Position numbers and translations under genes: made by a program. From contig CP141146.1 of assembly GCA_035235625.1 (NCBI GenBank), forward strand, positions 6,690,501 to 6,754,500: a stretch of 64,000 bases of DNA, given 5' to 3'. This document shows positions 35,548 through 47,367 of the stretch, one piece after another. Below the pieces are notes generated by a model, which saw only the letters and a list, made by a program, of their open reading frames with translations, had not been told where the DNA came from and did not search any database. How positions within the stretch are numbered: position 1 is the first letter of the stretch; every line of letters begins with the position of its first letter. Source of the DNA: Saururus chinensis (Eukaryota > Streptophyta > Magnoliopsida > Piperales > Saururaceae).

Positions 35548-35784
35548 TTAAAAGGGTGTTTGTGATTCATACATACCAAGGAGTTCGGGGATGAGGCGGC
35601 GATCAATGGTGTTGCAGAGATAAGAGGAGTTGGAGTTGAGGTATGGGTAGAAGGAGTTGTCGCCGCAGTTGACGGAGGAATTACCAAGGGCGGAGACGGG
35701 AGAATGGATACTATCGACAATTGGAAAGAGGAGGATGCAGGCGGTGGCGAGGAGGAAGAGGGAATGTGAGGAACTTCTAGCCAT
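35548..35784 (-). pseudogene. Orphan first exon encoding a secretory N-terminus, copy 2
   Basis: Paralogue of 15500-15742, starting MARSSSHSLFLLATACIL. A hydrophobic signal-like segment is followed by NSSVNCGDNSFYPYL and a second N-glycosylation site before a Cys. The frame could begin 25 codons earlier, but the ATG at 35784 is the one shared with copy 1. A donor-like G|GTATGT lies near the frame's end. The copies differ at many positions yet both stay open, which hints at past coding use. No downstream exon found. Confidence 0.45.
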
Positions 35785-36169
35785 TTCTTCCTCTGCTTTC
35801 GTCGTTTGAACCACCGTTTTGAACGAGCAAAGTAAAACTAAGAAGTATCGTAGGCCCATCTAACAACATAAATTAAGCTAAATGGGAAGTTAATATAGAA
35901 GATTATTTTTCTTCTATTGGAGCTATTAATATAGGACGGAGAGAGTATTTGATTTGCCTTTCATATGGTCATCCCTATGCGCCCTTATTCTCAACCACCT
36001 TAGGTCCGCTCACCCCTTCCATCTATGTGTATGTCTTTGTCCCCCATCTCTAAAAGACAATCCAACTCCAAATGCAACTTATTGTGCAAATCTCATCATC
36101 TTTAGAATCTTTATGATGGTGATGTAAGTTGACTACATTCAACATCAACTTTCACCACTATCTATTCTA

Positions 36170-36540
36170 GCAAGGTTATTAGTATATATGATATATTATC
36201 GTCATCAGCTCTGCACTGAAATGCCATATAGTAGGATCATTTACAAGTGTAATTTTTTTAGTATATATGATAGCTAGGACACGCTATCGTGTCCTCTCTA
36301 AGAAGCCCTATTGTATGATTGTCTATGCACTAAGAAGCCCTATCGTATAGTCGTTTTTCATCATTATTTTGTTAGTATATACAATAAGGTACATGTGATC
36401 AACTATATGCTAAGAAACCCTATTGTAGAGTATTTACTACTATTATTTTGTTAGTATATATCGTGTTGTCGGCTATCTCTACTCTAAGAAACCCTATCAT
36501 TAGGTCACTTACTAGAGTTATGTTCTCAACATACATGATA
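36170..36540. repeat. Irregular tandem repeat, distal copy
   Basis: Counterpart of 16130-16510 with the same unit words. Its right end is cut by the insertion at 36.54 kb. Confidence 0.6.
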
Positions 36541-36541
36541 G

Positions 36542-37707
36542 GTTATTGATCATTTATAATTAAACCCTTTACAAGTGTACAAAGTAATTATACTAGGATG
36601 AGTATTTAAGGGTTGTCGAACCTCAGGGACGGATGAATTATCACTAAATCTAAAGAAAAATTTACTGATTAAAAACTAGAAAGAACTTAAACCTAAATTA
36701 AGCAAAAGAAAAGAATCAACTAGTTTAAAAACAAGAGATTAATATGATAGAATTTACTTGGGAAATCGAATCCACTATAGAACCATAACAATTCCTTAAC
36801 TTTCAATCTAAACCTAGTGTGAATATGAACAAGTATTCTCAGCTACAAGCTAGAATTACTTCAGAAAGAATCATTAATTAAATTTCATGGCATGAACTAT
36901 CTTCGACAATAGCACGAATCATCTACACTAAATAGTTATAGGCATGACTCGTCTAATCTTAGTATAACCCATCCAAGTCATTAATTATCTGAATATTAAA
37001 ACTATTGCATGACCATCTCATTTAAATAACAGGAATTAGAATTGATGCAAATATCAAAACTACATCAATTTATCATCTACAAGACAATAAATCAACATAG
37101 ATTTGAATAAACATGAAAAGCTTTTCGATTAAAAAGGAAATCCTTATCATACAATTGCCATAATTCACAACTGAGATCTAAATTAAAAAGAAAAGAAACT
37201 GAAACTTATCTATAACTTCATCAACTCCTAAGTAAAAGAAAAGTATAGCCTTCCATGGTAGAAGAAAGCACTTGAATCTCATTTGAAAACTTTGAGTTTT
37301 TCTCCATCTTCTTCTTCATTTTTCTCTTCAGAAAATCTACTTGCCAACCTTCAATTTCGAGCCAAATATGTCTTTATATAGGCATAAGAACCGTAGGAAG
37401 GAGTCCAATATGAAAAAGAATCGAAATTGGCTTAAACAAGAAAACTGCGTGTTATCCCATTCGAATGCCCTGCATGCCCATTCGAACGTCTATACTAAAT
37501 ATTTATCTGAATTCACGTTTACCCGATCGAACACTAAGTAACCCCTTTCGAACGCCAATGAAGAATCTGCAAAATAAGCCAATTTAATTCAAATTATCAT
37601 AGAAGCTTTTTCTAACCTAATTAAATTTAATTTCTAATTATTCAATATATATTAGCTCTTAAATAAGACTAAACAGTAAAATAATGTATAAATTATACTT
37701 ATCAGTC
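36542..37707. mobile_element. 1.17-kb insertion, class unknown
   Basis: Comparison with 16480-16510 shows that about 1165 bp were inserted after acatgatagg. The ends TTATTGATCATTTATAATTA and, inverted, CTGATAAGTATAATTTATAC resemble each other weakly and may be eroded TIRs. The interior is AT-rich and non-coding, with the phrase tgtcgaacctcagggac near its left end. No clear target duplication. Confidence 0.5.
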
Positions 37708-40515
37708 ATGCTATCCTATGATTGGCTTCTTGCCAATGTATGAAAGGGCAAGGAGGAGTAGCTTTGTCTTTCCTGCAAAAGATAGTAGTGTGTTAGGACA
37801 AGGAGGAGCTTGATGAAAATGACAAACACTAAGAGCATATTGGTCGACATGAATGACTATTCTCTCTTTTGAAATGACAGAAAATGTAATTTCTACCTAT
37901 ACTCTCTTTCAGAAGAGGTTTCATGGGGAAAGAAAAATAATGCATTTCAAACTTTAAATGCCCTTTCTTTCCTAAATTTTTTTTCTTGTGAAAATGGAGC
38001 ATCCAAATGTATTTTTTATGGAAAGTTCATTAATGACCTTGAAAGTGCCTTTCTACCACATGAAAGGTATGTCCGAATGACCCCTATATATTCCCACCCC
38101 AAATATTCCACTCAATCTCATTAAAGTAACTTATTTTCCTTCTTTTTTGTTCTGCTCTATACACTTCACTTCCAATCCCATATTGAAACCTTCATTGTCT
38201 ATCTCTTCCTTCTATGCCCCTAGCATCTCCTCCATCACCGTGGTCGTTGCCTCTCTCCCACCTCCACCCAATCCTCTCCTATGACCCCTCCTCCACATCC
38301 TGTTTCTATCCCTAATTTTCCTCCTTCCTTTTCTTCTCCTATTGCTTTGCCTTCATCATCTTCTTGTCCTCGTCCCCCTCCATAATACTTCTTCTTCTCT
38401 TTTTTCTTTAATTTATTATTTTTGTTTTTGGTTTTAGGAACCTGATGGTAGGTATTTCTTCTCAATACTTGGAAGACTACCTATCATCAGACTTGACTTT
38501 TTTCATTTTCATAGCACATGAATGCTTACATTTTATAATGATCTACTCAATCAACATCTTGAGTTTTGATTTTCTAATGACTTTTTTTTATTTAACATGA
38601 GAATAAGTCATGGAAATAGAACCTATTTTTCTTTTGAATATTAGGAGTGCAACAAGATGAGGAATAGATATGTCATCCATGTTATAACCTTAGTTGGGTG
38701 AAGATGGTTATAACTATTCATAGGCAGATGGTTTTTCACTAACATTAGCAATACCCAACATATCATTTTCAAAATTTAATTTCTTTTTTGACCTACAATG
38801 TCCAACAAGCCGCCCTTGTGTTTTGTAGGTTGATGTATGAAAAAGGTCATTATATCACGAAACATTATTCTTCTATTCCTTCACACTTGCATCACTTCAG
38901 GGAAATGGTTGCCACAAACAAATCAGGATTAAGGCACACTTGTATCTGCTACTAGTGGCTTTAGTGTTTTTGTAATATTATTATAAGTTTAATATATCGG
39001 TAGGGGTCTACCTAACCCCTGGTATATTTTTTTAGTCATTATTACGAATTTCTATCACTATTGGGAAAAATGTCCCACATCTATTGCATGTTTTTATTTT
39101 TATTTTATGGAAAATACTTGCCTAATACACACCACCATGAAGGTATAGAAATCACATTTAACCATGAGACATGTGCATGGGGCCCTCTCATTGTGACATG
39201 CACCATGTTAGCATTCCTAGGTGCAAGTTTGACAACATTACTCTTTTTTCTTATTTTTAATGGGAGGAAGAAGAGAAGGAAGATGTGAGGCGTTTTTTTT
39301 TCACATCTAAAAATATTACACCAACACCAACTTTATCACGCAAAATATTTATCATGATTATTTTGATGGAAGAAGAGGATTTTCTAATTTGATGGAACCA
39401 GACCTTATAGGGTTCCATACAGAGTTGGCACATTCCTGAATATTTCTCAAAAGTTATAGCCTATTTGGGAGCTTTTTTTCTTTTGAGGTATTTTGTCCCT
39501 AAAACATAGGTTATTAAAAAAATTCATCCGATTTTTCAAAACTCAAGAACATCACGTTATAACTTGTTTGGCATAAATACAAAATTTCATCGATCTTACC
39601 ATTTTTCTTCTAGCATAATCTTCTTCTACCTCATGTTCTCATGCCTAATCCACCCAAAAGTATCATTTGAGTGGGTCCTACTTCAAAATTTTAAAATAAT
39701 CTACCCATGCGGGATTTTGTTTGATTGGGCAAGGTGATATGAGTGCAACAACAGTAAGAACGCACAAATATGACTCCAAATTTATTTTAAAATTTTTTTT
39801 ATTACCAACTTTATTCTGATTCTACTCCGAATCAATGGAATTAATTCTAAAAAATTTAATTTCATTTTGAAATAATTTTGTTTCCAACCAACCCCTTGGA
39901 ATTTTTTATGGAAATTTTCCATAATGAAACAAGCCATAACTGAAATACCGACTTATTATTGTGTACCATAAATTGGTAAAATATATTAGTGTGTCATCAG
40001 GCTGCATCTGTATAATTTCATGTGGTAAGCAGGTGAAGCGAGAGAATCATTCCTCAGATGCGACTCATTGCTACCAGTAATTATCAGAAAGGAGTTGCAC
40101 AATTTTGTCAGAATTATATCACTGGCAGAAGTCTTCCATTAACTCGTGACTGTCATAAACCTTGCTCTCATACGCTTATGAGCGTATTGTCCTTTCTTTC
40201 GTTAATTGATTAACCTAATAGAACCTCTTTCATTGCTGAGAAAGTTCAGTAAAAGTTGCTCTCAGTAAAATGGCTGTTAGTCACTTAAGCAACAAGCAGT
40301 GAGCTTTCTACCAGTTGGTGCATAAATTTTGCAAGGCATTGAAGACGAAGTTAGACCCATATTAGTATAGAGTCTAGCTAATTAGAGAGAGTTAAGATGA
40401 ATCATTGTTTTATTTAAGAATACATAGTGGTAACAGATTGTAGAGCACCAGCGTGGGTGCATGCCATTATTAATAGGTTTAAAGTACAATACAATGATTT
40501 TTCTTATAATAAATT
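37708..40515. other. Flank and locus-6 block, no gene seen
   Basis: Up to about 38265 it matches 16500-17030. From 39105 to 41040 it is the original form of the block copied at 48038-51555. The unoccupied Mutator target TATTTTTAA is at 39252-39260. At about 38810 there is a scrap of the locus-3 flank (cccttgtgttttgtaggtt). Short frames only; nothing recognised. Confidence 0.55.
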
Positions 40516-40806
40516 CTACCCAATATGTGGCACCCTTATGACGACACCATTGTCATCCACCCAAACCCAGACCCTGTCACAGCGGAAGTTCAGAATGACG
40601 GATGTTCCTTCTTTCACGATGTTTGCAGTGACCAAAGGATTCTCCGCCTCAATCGTTCTTGCAGCATCCTCCCCCTGGCGCCCAGCAGCTCCGGCCATGA
40701 GCTTTTGCCTAAACATTTGCATTGAACACAAGCTCATTAGATAGAGCTGGCAGAAAAATACAAATCAAGATTGAAGCAAAGACTCACCACTGCATTCAGA
40801 TGACAT
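40516..40806 (-). pseudogene. Potato type I inhibitor, locus 6, one-base frameshift
   Basis: Exon 1 at 40788-40806 (MSSECSG) and exon 2 at 40516-40708, 193 nt instead of the 194 of all intact loci. The missing base lies in a run of Gs just after KSSWPELLGA (minus strand, about 40672-40677). Translation would leave the inhibitor frame and stop soon after, before the reactive loop. Downstream, the original frame still shows GEDAARTIEAENP, a loop EGTSVILNFRC (Leu at P1, Asn at P1') and VPHIG. TATA box and splice sites are intact. Because the lesion is in a homopolymer, sequencing error is possible, but locus 8 shows the same base count. Confidence 0.85.
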
Positions 40807-40883
40807 GTTCCCCTGGTTTTTCTTGAGCAATGTAAGAAGATCTTTGTTTATTTTTTGGTACGAATGCAGGAAGATCACCAGAG

Positions 40884-40892
40884 TATTTATAG
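40884..40892 (-). promoter_or_regulatory. TATA box of inhibitor locus 6
   Basis: CTATAAATA about 78 bp upstream of the ATG, with TTGACC just beyond. Around 150 bp (about 41057-41205) are inserted further upstream relative to locus 5. Confidence 0.65.
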
Positions 40893-41375
40893 AGCATGTG
40901 GCGTATGTTGACCAGCTAATTGTGATCTTTGAATCCCAGGGTTTAGATAAAGAGGATGAGACTTTGCCAGCGTTTACAAATAGAGGTTATCAATTCATAC
41001 TTTGATCTCTTCTCCAATGTTCAGTCCAACAAGCAAAAGGGGTCTTCTCTCAGCCTCCTTAGTATAAACATAATGATATATATTTGTACCCCACTTTTTT
41101 TGTACCCATACGCCTTATACTATTTAATCATAAATGGTATAATGCTTATAATATAGAAAAAATAGAGTATAATTATTATTTTATTTTAAATACGAGCAAT
41201 ACCTTCATTCTTCACAAAGTGCTATTTTTAGATACTCCTATTTGCAATTTGTAGGAACTACAAAGTCCAATTTAGTGAGGATCACAGGCAGACTATGGTA
41301 GTAACTAAGCTTGTATATGGCCCATAATAAAGGCTACATGCAACATGTGTACATGAGAGAATGAAAGGAAACGTT

Positions 41376-41419
41376 ACTTGGGGTACTGAGGGGATTATCG
41401 GGTACATATAGATACATTC
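41376..41419. mobile_element. Isolated Mutator-like terminal repeat
   Basis: Read inward from 41419, GAATGTATCTATATGTACCC and then ATCCCCTCAGTACCCC match the right terminus of the element at 48192-49739 (GAATGCGGCTATATACAGCC). No partner end was found nearby. It is probably a truncated member of the same family. Confidence 0.45.
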
Positions 41420-41439
41420 CATGAAATAATGAGTCCTGA

Positions 41440-43020
41440 ATGACCGTCTATTGCAGGGTGTGGCATTTGTAATTTGCAGTAGCTGGTTTAAAGGAAACAT
41501 TATAGTGGCTAATGCCAATTGGCCATGCCACATAACCCCTCACAACAGGGGCACATTTTGGGCTCATTCTTTCAAACCGCTCCAACCTGTATTTTGTCAA
41601 ACCAAAAGTGTCCAACAGCATGTGCATTTCCACAACCCCATATAGTTTGTGGGTTACAACTTTTCAAAACATCAAGTTACTACCAACTGTTATTTCTTTG
41701 CACAATCTCCACATAAAAAACATATTTTTGAGGGAGGCTTAAATGTCATACTTGGAGCCATAATTTCTTCATATGATCACATTGAAAGCCTTCACCCAAG
41801 ACATTAGATCTCAAGGTCTCTACAACTATGTTATAAGCTCTCTTGACAGACAAAACTGCCTTAGAATTTTCATTCCACACAAGGGTGTCTTCTTTGAATG
41901 GATCACCTTTACATTTATTGAGAATTATATCAACTTCCTATGGAAGGAATATCTCTTTAACTAACTCTGAATTCCACAACCATGTTGATAGATCAATTAG
42001 CTGATAGACTGTGACATCTTGTTGGAGGATTTGACATGAAGTGATAACTTTGAATTTAGAAGGCCTTGGCAACCACCAATCTTTCCAAATGTTAATCCTT
42101 TTCCCATTGCCAATATTCCAAAAAGAACCTCTTAATGATTTTGCATGTTTTTCTATTACTTTTCCATGCATAGGATAGGTTACTTCTTTTTGTTGCTTCT
42201 AAGAAATAGCAGTTTAGAAAATACTTGAATTTAAATACATTGAAAAACAAAGTTAGAATTTTGTAAAAGCCTCCAACCTTGCTTTGCAAAGCAAGGCAAG
42301 GTTGAAAGCTTTTAAATACCGAAATTCCATTCCACCTTTAATTATTGGGTAACACGTAGACTCCCAATTAATCCAGTGAATCCTTCTCTCTTCTTTTCTT
42401 TGGCCCCACTAATACCTACTAATTAAGCTATTGAACTCCCTACAAAGATCATTCAAAATTTTAAAACAACACATTATATATATAAGCAGGTATTGTTTGA
42501 GCCACTACCTTTACAAGGACTTCTCTACCAGCCTGTGACAAGAACTATTCCTTCCAACCTCGGAGCATTTTCTAAACTCTCTCTTTTAACTAAATTAAAC
42601 CTATTTTTTTATTTCTACCTATCAAAGGTGGGAGACCCAAGTACTTTTCATAGTGTTTTATATGACATTCTTGTCATGTTTTTTATTTCCTCCTTCACAT
42701 TCTCTCTTGCATTTTTGCTAATAAATAATCATGTTTTTTCCATATTATATTAACCTTCTATCCCGAGACCTTCTCATAGATCGCAAGAAGTTCTTGTACT
42801 TTTTTGCATTCTTTCACAGAAGTCTTACAAAATAGAAGGTTGTCATCAGCAAATAGAAGATGAGAGACCTTTGGCCCAAGTCTAGATATGATGCTACCCC
42901 ATTCCTTTCTTTTTTCTCCTCAGCGTCTCCAATCGAGGTTGATAAAGCTTTAGCCCATATGATGAACAAATAAACATCTCCCTGGAACTCCCCCTCCTAC
43001 AAACTGCTCAATAATCATTA
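41440..43020 (-). mobile_element. LINE fossil, C-terminal part of ORF2
   Basis: Minus-strand fragments in order: end of reverse transcriptase (about 42830-42990), a segment like INWESTCYPIIKGGMEFR (about 42310-42370), then WNIGNGKRINIWKDWWLP (about 42060-42120), and the zinc-finger-like tail domain common in plant L1 ORF2, with CPCCE near 41540. The frame is interrupted several times. The 5' part, ORF1 and a poly-A tail are not seen. It lies between loci 6 and 7 and has no counterpart in the proximal block. Confidence 0.75.
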
Positions 43021-43479
43021 TAGAACTAGCTGATAGTAGAGTTACATTCAATATTATTAATGACCCATTAATAGCTGACAGTAGAGATACTTAAAAAAGA
43101 TTATCATAAGCTTATATTTCCTTCTCTTAGATGTAGGTTTTACTACTTGATAAAAATTATTATTTTTCCAAATGTATAGCTATTAATATGATATAGAGGG
43201 AGTATGTCATGTTTTGAGAATCTAAATTGGATGAAAGATGGTGGACTATTCAAAGCCAAACGGTTTTTAATTGACCTTAGCAATATAGCCAAGTGAAGTG
43301 TTTTTTAGTACAACATCTTTTCTTACTTCCAAAGTCCAGCAAGCCTCCCTTGTGTTTTGTAGGTTTATAGTCAAAATTGTCAGTCCTTGTTTATATCATG
43401 AAAATACTACCATTGCTTGCAAATTGTGGCAGACTCCGAGGAGTATTCCTGAACACAATAAATTATGGAATATTACTTA

Positions 43480-43580
43480 CTCCCTCTATCTTAAATTAAT
43501 AGTTCTATTTAATTTTTTAGAATAAATTAAAATTAATTCATTTTAAAAAATCAAATGAAGCTATTAATATGGGGTGGAGG
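43480..43580. mobile_element. Short Stowaway-like MITE
   Basis: Counterpart of 17781-17883, with the same ends. Confidence 0.65.
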
Positions 43581-43668
43581 TACTATATTTTTATTTTTCA
43601 AATCTGATTTCAGGGATTCTACACCAAATTTCAGGGACCCTAAGTGTTAAGCACAAATAATGCATGAA

Positions 43669-43887
43669 CATGGCGTTGGTAGGATGACTAAGACCACGCC
43701 TAAAGAAGGGGAGGTGTTGAGTTTGAACCCCTATTTCTTTGACCACCTATAGGGATTATATCCTGGCTTATGTGTATGATGTGTAGCCCTGGGATGTATG
43801 TAAGGGAATTGGCAATATAATACAATTCTCTTAGAGGCCAATTGCCCTGCTCCTTCATACACCTTTGATAAAAACACACACACACAC
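43669..43887 (+). mobile_element. tRNA-derived SINE in 3' flank of locus 7
   Basis: Counterpart of 17976-18200. The box-A-like and box-B-like words are kept. Flanks AATAATGCATGAA (43656-43668) and AATGATGCATAAA (from 43888). It inserted before the block duplicated. Confidence 0.65.
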
Positions 43888-44038
43888 AATGATGCATAAA
43901 TCGCATTGTCAAGGGGCGATGTTTATTTGCAATATTCATAATCACAGATCATGTAATGAAAAGGGACAAGTTCATATAGATATATGTGCTTGCCAAACAC
44001 TTATTTAACTTTCCATTCAGTTCACGACAGCCTCCTTC

Positions 44039-44349
44039 CTACCCCACGCGGGGCACTTTTACAACACATCCACTTTCGTTCACCCAGACCCAGACTCTGT
44101 CGCACCGGAAATCCATTGTAACCATAGAACCAACCTTAACAAGCACGGGAGTGACCCTCTGATTCTCGCAACCAATCCTCAACGCCGCATCTTCTCCTCT
44201 CATCCCCACCAGCTCCGGCCAGGAGCTTTTGCCTGAAAAACATGCCATTAGACAAGACACCACCACCATTGCAACAGACACGTTTAGAAGCTATAACAGA
44301 AGGAGAACATACCTATGCCAGGGCACTCGCTCGCCATAACTCCTGCCAT
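44039..44349 (-). CDS. Potato type I serine-protease inhibitor, locus 7 (P1 Met)
   Basis: Paralogue of locus 3. Exon 1 at 44313-44349 and exon 2 at 44039-44232, with an 80-bp phase-1 intron. The product is 76 residues from the first ATG, or 72 from the second (44337). It has ECPGIGKSSWPELVG, where locus 3 has KGAW, so locus 7 keeps the commoner family form. The loop VGSMVTMDFRC puts Met at P1 and Asp at P1'. The two extra cysteines (IGCENQ and ESGCVV) are shared with locus 3. There are only a few amino-acid differences between the two, so both have probably been kept functional or were copied recently. Confidence 0.92.
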
Positions 44350-44393
44350 TCTTCTCATTGAAGATACTGAAGTCAGCTGAAAGAAGAGAGATT

Positions 44394-44400
44394 ATTTATA
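44394..44400 (-). promoter_or_regulatory. TATA box of inhibitor locus 7
   Basis: TATAAAT, about 45 bp upstream of the first ATG. The upstream aggtttaggtggaagtggtt phrase is single here but doubled at locus 3. Confidence 0.7.
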
Positions 44401-44766
44401 GTGGTTGGCAGGTCTCCTAATGAAACATCCTTCACAGCCATCTGCCATACGAAGAAAGCCTGCAGACGTACGGCCATTATGGTTTAGGTGGAAGTGGTTT
44501 CATTTAGTGGATGGTAGGCCTTTCCGTCACTCTAACAGGTAAAGTCTAGGATCGACAACAAGTTGTCACTTAGTCGATGAGTGCAGCCAAGAGCGCCAGG
44601 CACTCAGGTGAGTAGTTGGACCTATCTCTAGCTAAAACATCCAAAATAGTGAAATTTTCTATGGCAACGTTATTATGTGGCTGAACCCGAACATGTTGAT
44701 GCATTATTATTTATCTCCAACTCCCTGCTTTATCACCTCACTTTTATACGATAGATATTCATCGGC

Positions 44767-44770
<4 letters not shown>

Positions 44771-44811
<41 letters not shown>
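44771..44811. repeat. (TA)n microsatellite
   Basis: About twenty uninterrupted TA units. The corresponding place in the proximal copy (about 19160) has only a few, so it expanded in this copy. Confidence 0.9.
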
Positions 44812-44813
<2 letters not shown>

Positions 44814-44944
44814 CATTAGATATCTACCCATTGTATTGAAGGGATGGGCTGGATAACGTAGGGGGTGGCAGACACCTCATCCTATTATTTACACTTAGTG
44901 AAACTAGAAGTGCAACTGCCAACATTTCAAATTAGAACAGTTTT

Positions 44945-45835
44945 ATCATACCCTAATTTTTTCATATATCCCCCAATAAAAGTAAAAAATTGACCTTTTT
45001 TTTACTTCATTCTCCATGCTTCTTCATCACTTTGCTTATATTTCTCCCAATACATAAACCTCATCCTCTTCTCCTTCGGTGATGACTCTGGTAGTAGCTC
45101 CAACTGCAGCTCCCCCGATGCCGACTTCTTCCCCGACAAAGGCGAGCTGACCCCTCTCATAGGCCCATCGCAGCCAGATCCAGCCGTGGCAGTGAGCTGG
45201 CCACGTGCACAAACCCATCGTGGGCAGTTCATGTCACGGCTCATGTATGGGCCCGCCGCAAGCATGCTAGTCATGTACATAGGTCCGTCGCAACCAGATT
45301 TGGCAGCTGCGGTTTGCTGGCTGTGTGCACAGACCAACCGCGGCAGCGAGCTGGCCGCGTGCATAGCTGCATCTAGATCCTATAGGGGCTCATGCACAGG
45401 CCCTCCACAGTCAGATCTAGCTGTGATAGTGTGCTGTCTGTGATGGCATGCTATTGTGCGCACAGGCCAATTGCAACGGTGAGCTGTCCATGGTTAGATT
45501 AGGCGGCGACGGCATGCACACAAGCTCGCCGTGACGGTGTGCTGAACATATGCATAGGCCGGCCTCGGAGGAGAGTTGGCATGTCCTCGGGCCCGCCGCA
45601 GTAGCGTGTTGGCCATGCGCACATGCCAACCTCCACACGGAATAGCCATGGCCTAGGCTGTGGCACGTAGGACAGGCCTCTGGCGTCGGCTATCAAACCC
45701 AAGCCGGAGATGAAGAGGGAAGTGAGATAAGGACTTCTATTATTTTTTTAAATGTGGGAGATAAGTGGGAGATTTTAATAAGAGGGTGGGGTAAATAAGA
45801 AATGGGGACACACAAAAAAAATTGGTGTCTGAATA
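44945..45835. mobile_element. TIR DNA element with CpG-rich core, distal copy
   Basis: Counterpart of 19300-20195 with the same termini and repetitive core. Frames across the core are not conserved between copies. Confidence 0.55.
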
Positions 45836-46115
45836 GCCACGTTCTTCATATTGATCATATGGGCCGATACAGTGAAACTCAATAGATTGCAATTTAAATA
45901 AAGGTATACTTCAACATAAATTTATGGAATTATTTAAGGTACTAGAATGGATTAATCAATGATCTAAGTAGTGACAGAAATTTAACTGTGAAGGGCACGT
46001 AAAGTGAGGGACTTCATATTAACATTAAATGTGTGCATAGATATTTGAACTACCTTTTGAAGATGAGATTTGTGGCTCATTGCCGCCAACAAGAGGACCC
46101 AATTGAACTTCTTCT

Positions 46116-46738
46116 TGTTGAGAACTATACACCCACTATAATTGACCTAGCTTACAGTTTATGCAATGGTTGGATTCATGTGTGGAACAAAAATGAGCAA
46201 GAAAGACAATAGAGGGAGTATTCAGGGGTTACGTAGTTCGGCAATTGTGCCTATATCCACAGGATCACATATTCCACTACTTACAAAGAGAACAATTACA
46301 AAATCCTCACAAGCTTTTAAAGCCTCTTCAATGGAAAATAACCTAGTCCAAAGGAAGAAGAAGTAGAGTCTTTTATACCCCATAGGGATGTACAAGTTCT
46401 TATCTATCTAAGTAATGAAATATAAAACTAACCAATCAAGAAGATTCTAAATTGGGGAATTCTAGAATCCTACTTATCAATCAATCAATCGTTTGGAATA
46501 GGCAATTGATCGTTTTAACATCGGCTGCTTCTAGTCCCATGAGTGATCGATTGCTTTTGATTGTCAATCGATCGCTAACTCTTGGTTTTATTTCTTGTAT
46601 AACGAAAATAAGTGTCGATCGATCGCTCAAGACTGCGATCGTTCATTCTAGCAACCACGCTTCCATAAACAAGGGTCGATCGATCACTCAGGCACAACAT
46701 TTCATCGTTCAATCCGATTTTCACTTCCATAACTCACA
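46116..46738 (-). mobile_element. Copia LTR (623 bp) plus internal scrap to 46860
   Basis: On the minus strand it begins TGTGAGTTATGGAAG at 46738 and ends GTTCTCAACA at 46116, with TG and CA termini. A polypurine-like tract (CCAAGTGAGAGAT) sits just outside the 5' end. The following 120 bp match the copia fossil at 21131-21270. Several ATCGATCG words occur inside. It is the downstream LTR of a lost element; a second copy, partial, is at about 55560-55896. Confidence 0.75.
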
Positions 46739-46860
46739 ATCTCTCACTTGGAAGGCTGATCAGGCTTCACCTTCCTCCAAATAATCTCCCATTTGAAGTA
46801 AACATTCATTTCCTACAAAACAATGTAACTATGTTATAATAATTGGTCCTTTAGTATAGA

Positions 46861-47045
46861 AGATCGAAGAGAGAGGGAGGGAGAGAGAGAGAGAGGAGAG
46901 GGAGGCGGAGGGGGAGGGGGAGGGGGAGGGCTAGAGAGATAAGAGAGAGGGAGGAAAAAGAGAGAACGAAAATTTTAATTTTAATTTTTTTATATTTTTT
47001 ATTTTAAAATTAATTAAAAAAATAAATAAATAAATATTAGTGACA
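46861..47045. repeat. Single relic unit of the 53-55 kb palindromic array
   Basis: A purine tract (gagaga, ggaggg), then ttaattttaattttttta and AAATATTAGTGACACATA, in the same order as in each unit of the array at 53.4-55 kb. It sits at the junction between the distal block and the locus-2-type relic. Confidence 0.6.
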
Positions 47046-47199
47046 CATATAGCAAAGATGTACCTTTTTTATTTAAAATTTTTTACCCAAAATTAGCAAA
47101 TTTTGTTAATGTGTCATTAGGTTATAGCGTCGAAATAATTTCATCATGTATATATGAGCCAGGGGAATATTTCTCATATGCAACTCCTTGCTGCAAAGT

Positions 47200-47367
47200 A
47201 TTTCTTCTGTTTTAAAATAATAGTTTTATTTTGTTAATAGCTATATTTTGTTCAATTTAAGTGAATAAGTACTTAATCATAAGCTTATTTTTCCTTATCT
47301 TAAATATAAATTTCATAATAAAAATTACTATTTTTAAAAATGTAACTATTAATATAAGAGGGAGGGA
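47200..47367. mobile_element. Stowaway-like MITE, shortened
   Basis: Third copy of the 13440-13643 insertion, missing some internal sequence and ending AAGAGGGAGGGA. Confidence 0.55.

Larger units (their letters stand above)
26910..46860. repeat. Segmental duplication, distal copy (loci 4-7)
   Basis: Collinear with 5318-21270 (segments given there). Compared with the proximal copy it gains 34.2-35.5 kb, an insertion at 36.54-37.71 kb, the locus-6 and LINE region at about 38.3-43.1 kb, and a copia LTR at 46.1 kb. It lacks the hAT elements. The left junction coincides with the gypsy primer-site end. Confidence 0.85.

Noticed and set aside
45002-45364. 120-codon minus-strand frame and neighbours
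   Set aside because: It crosses the CpG-rich transposon core, and the frame is not kept in the 19-20 kb copy.
46480-46700. Cluster of ATCGATCG palindromes as a regulatory array
   Set aside because: It lies wholly inside the copia LTR and is partly repeated in the LTR fragment at 55.8 kb.
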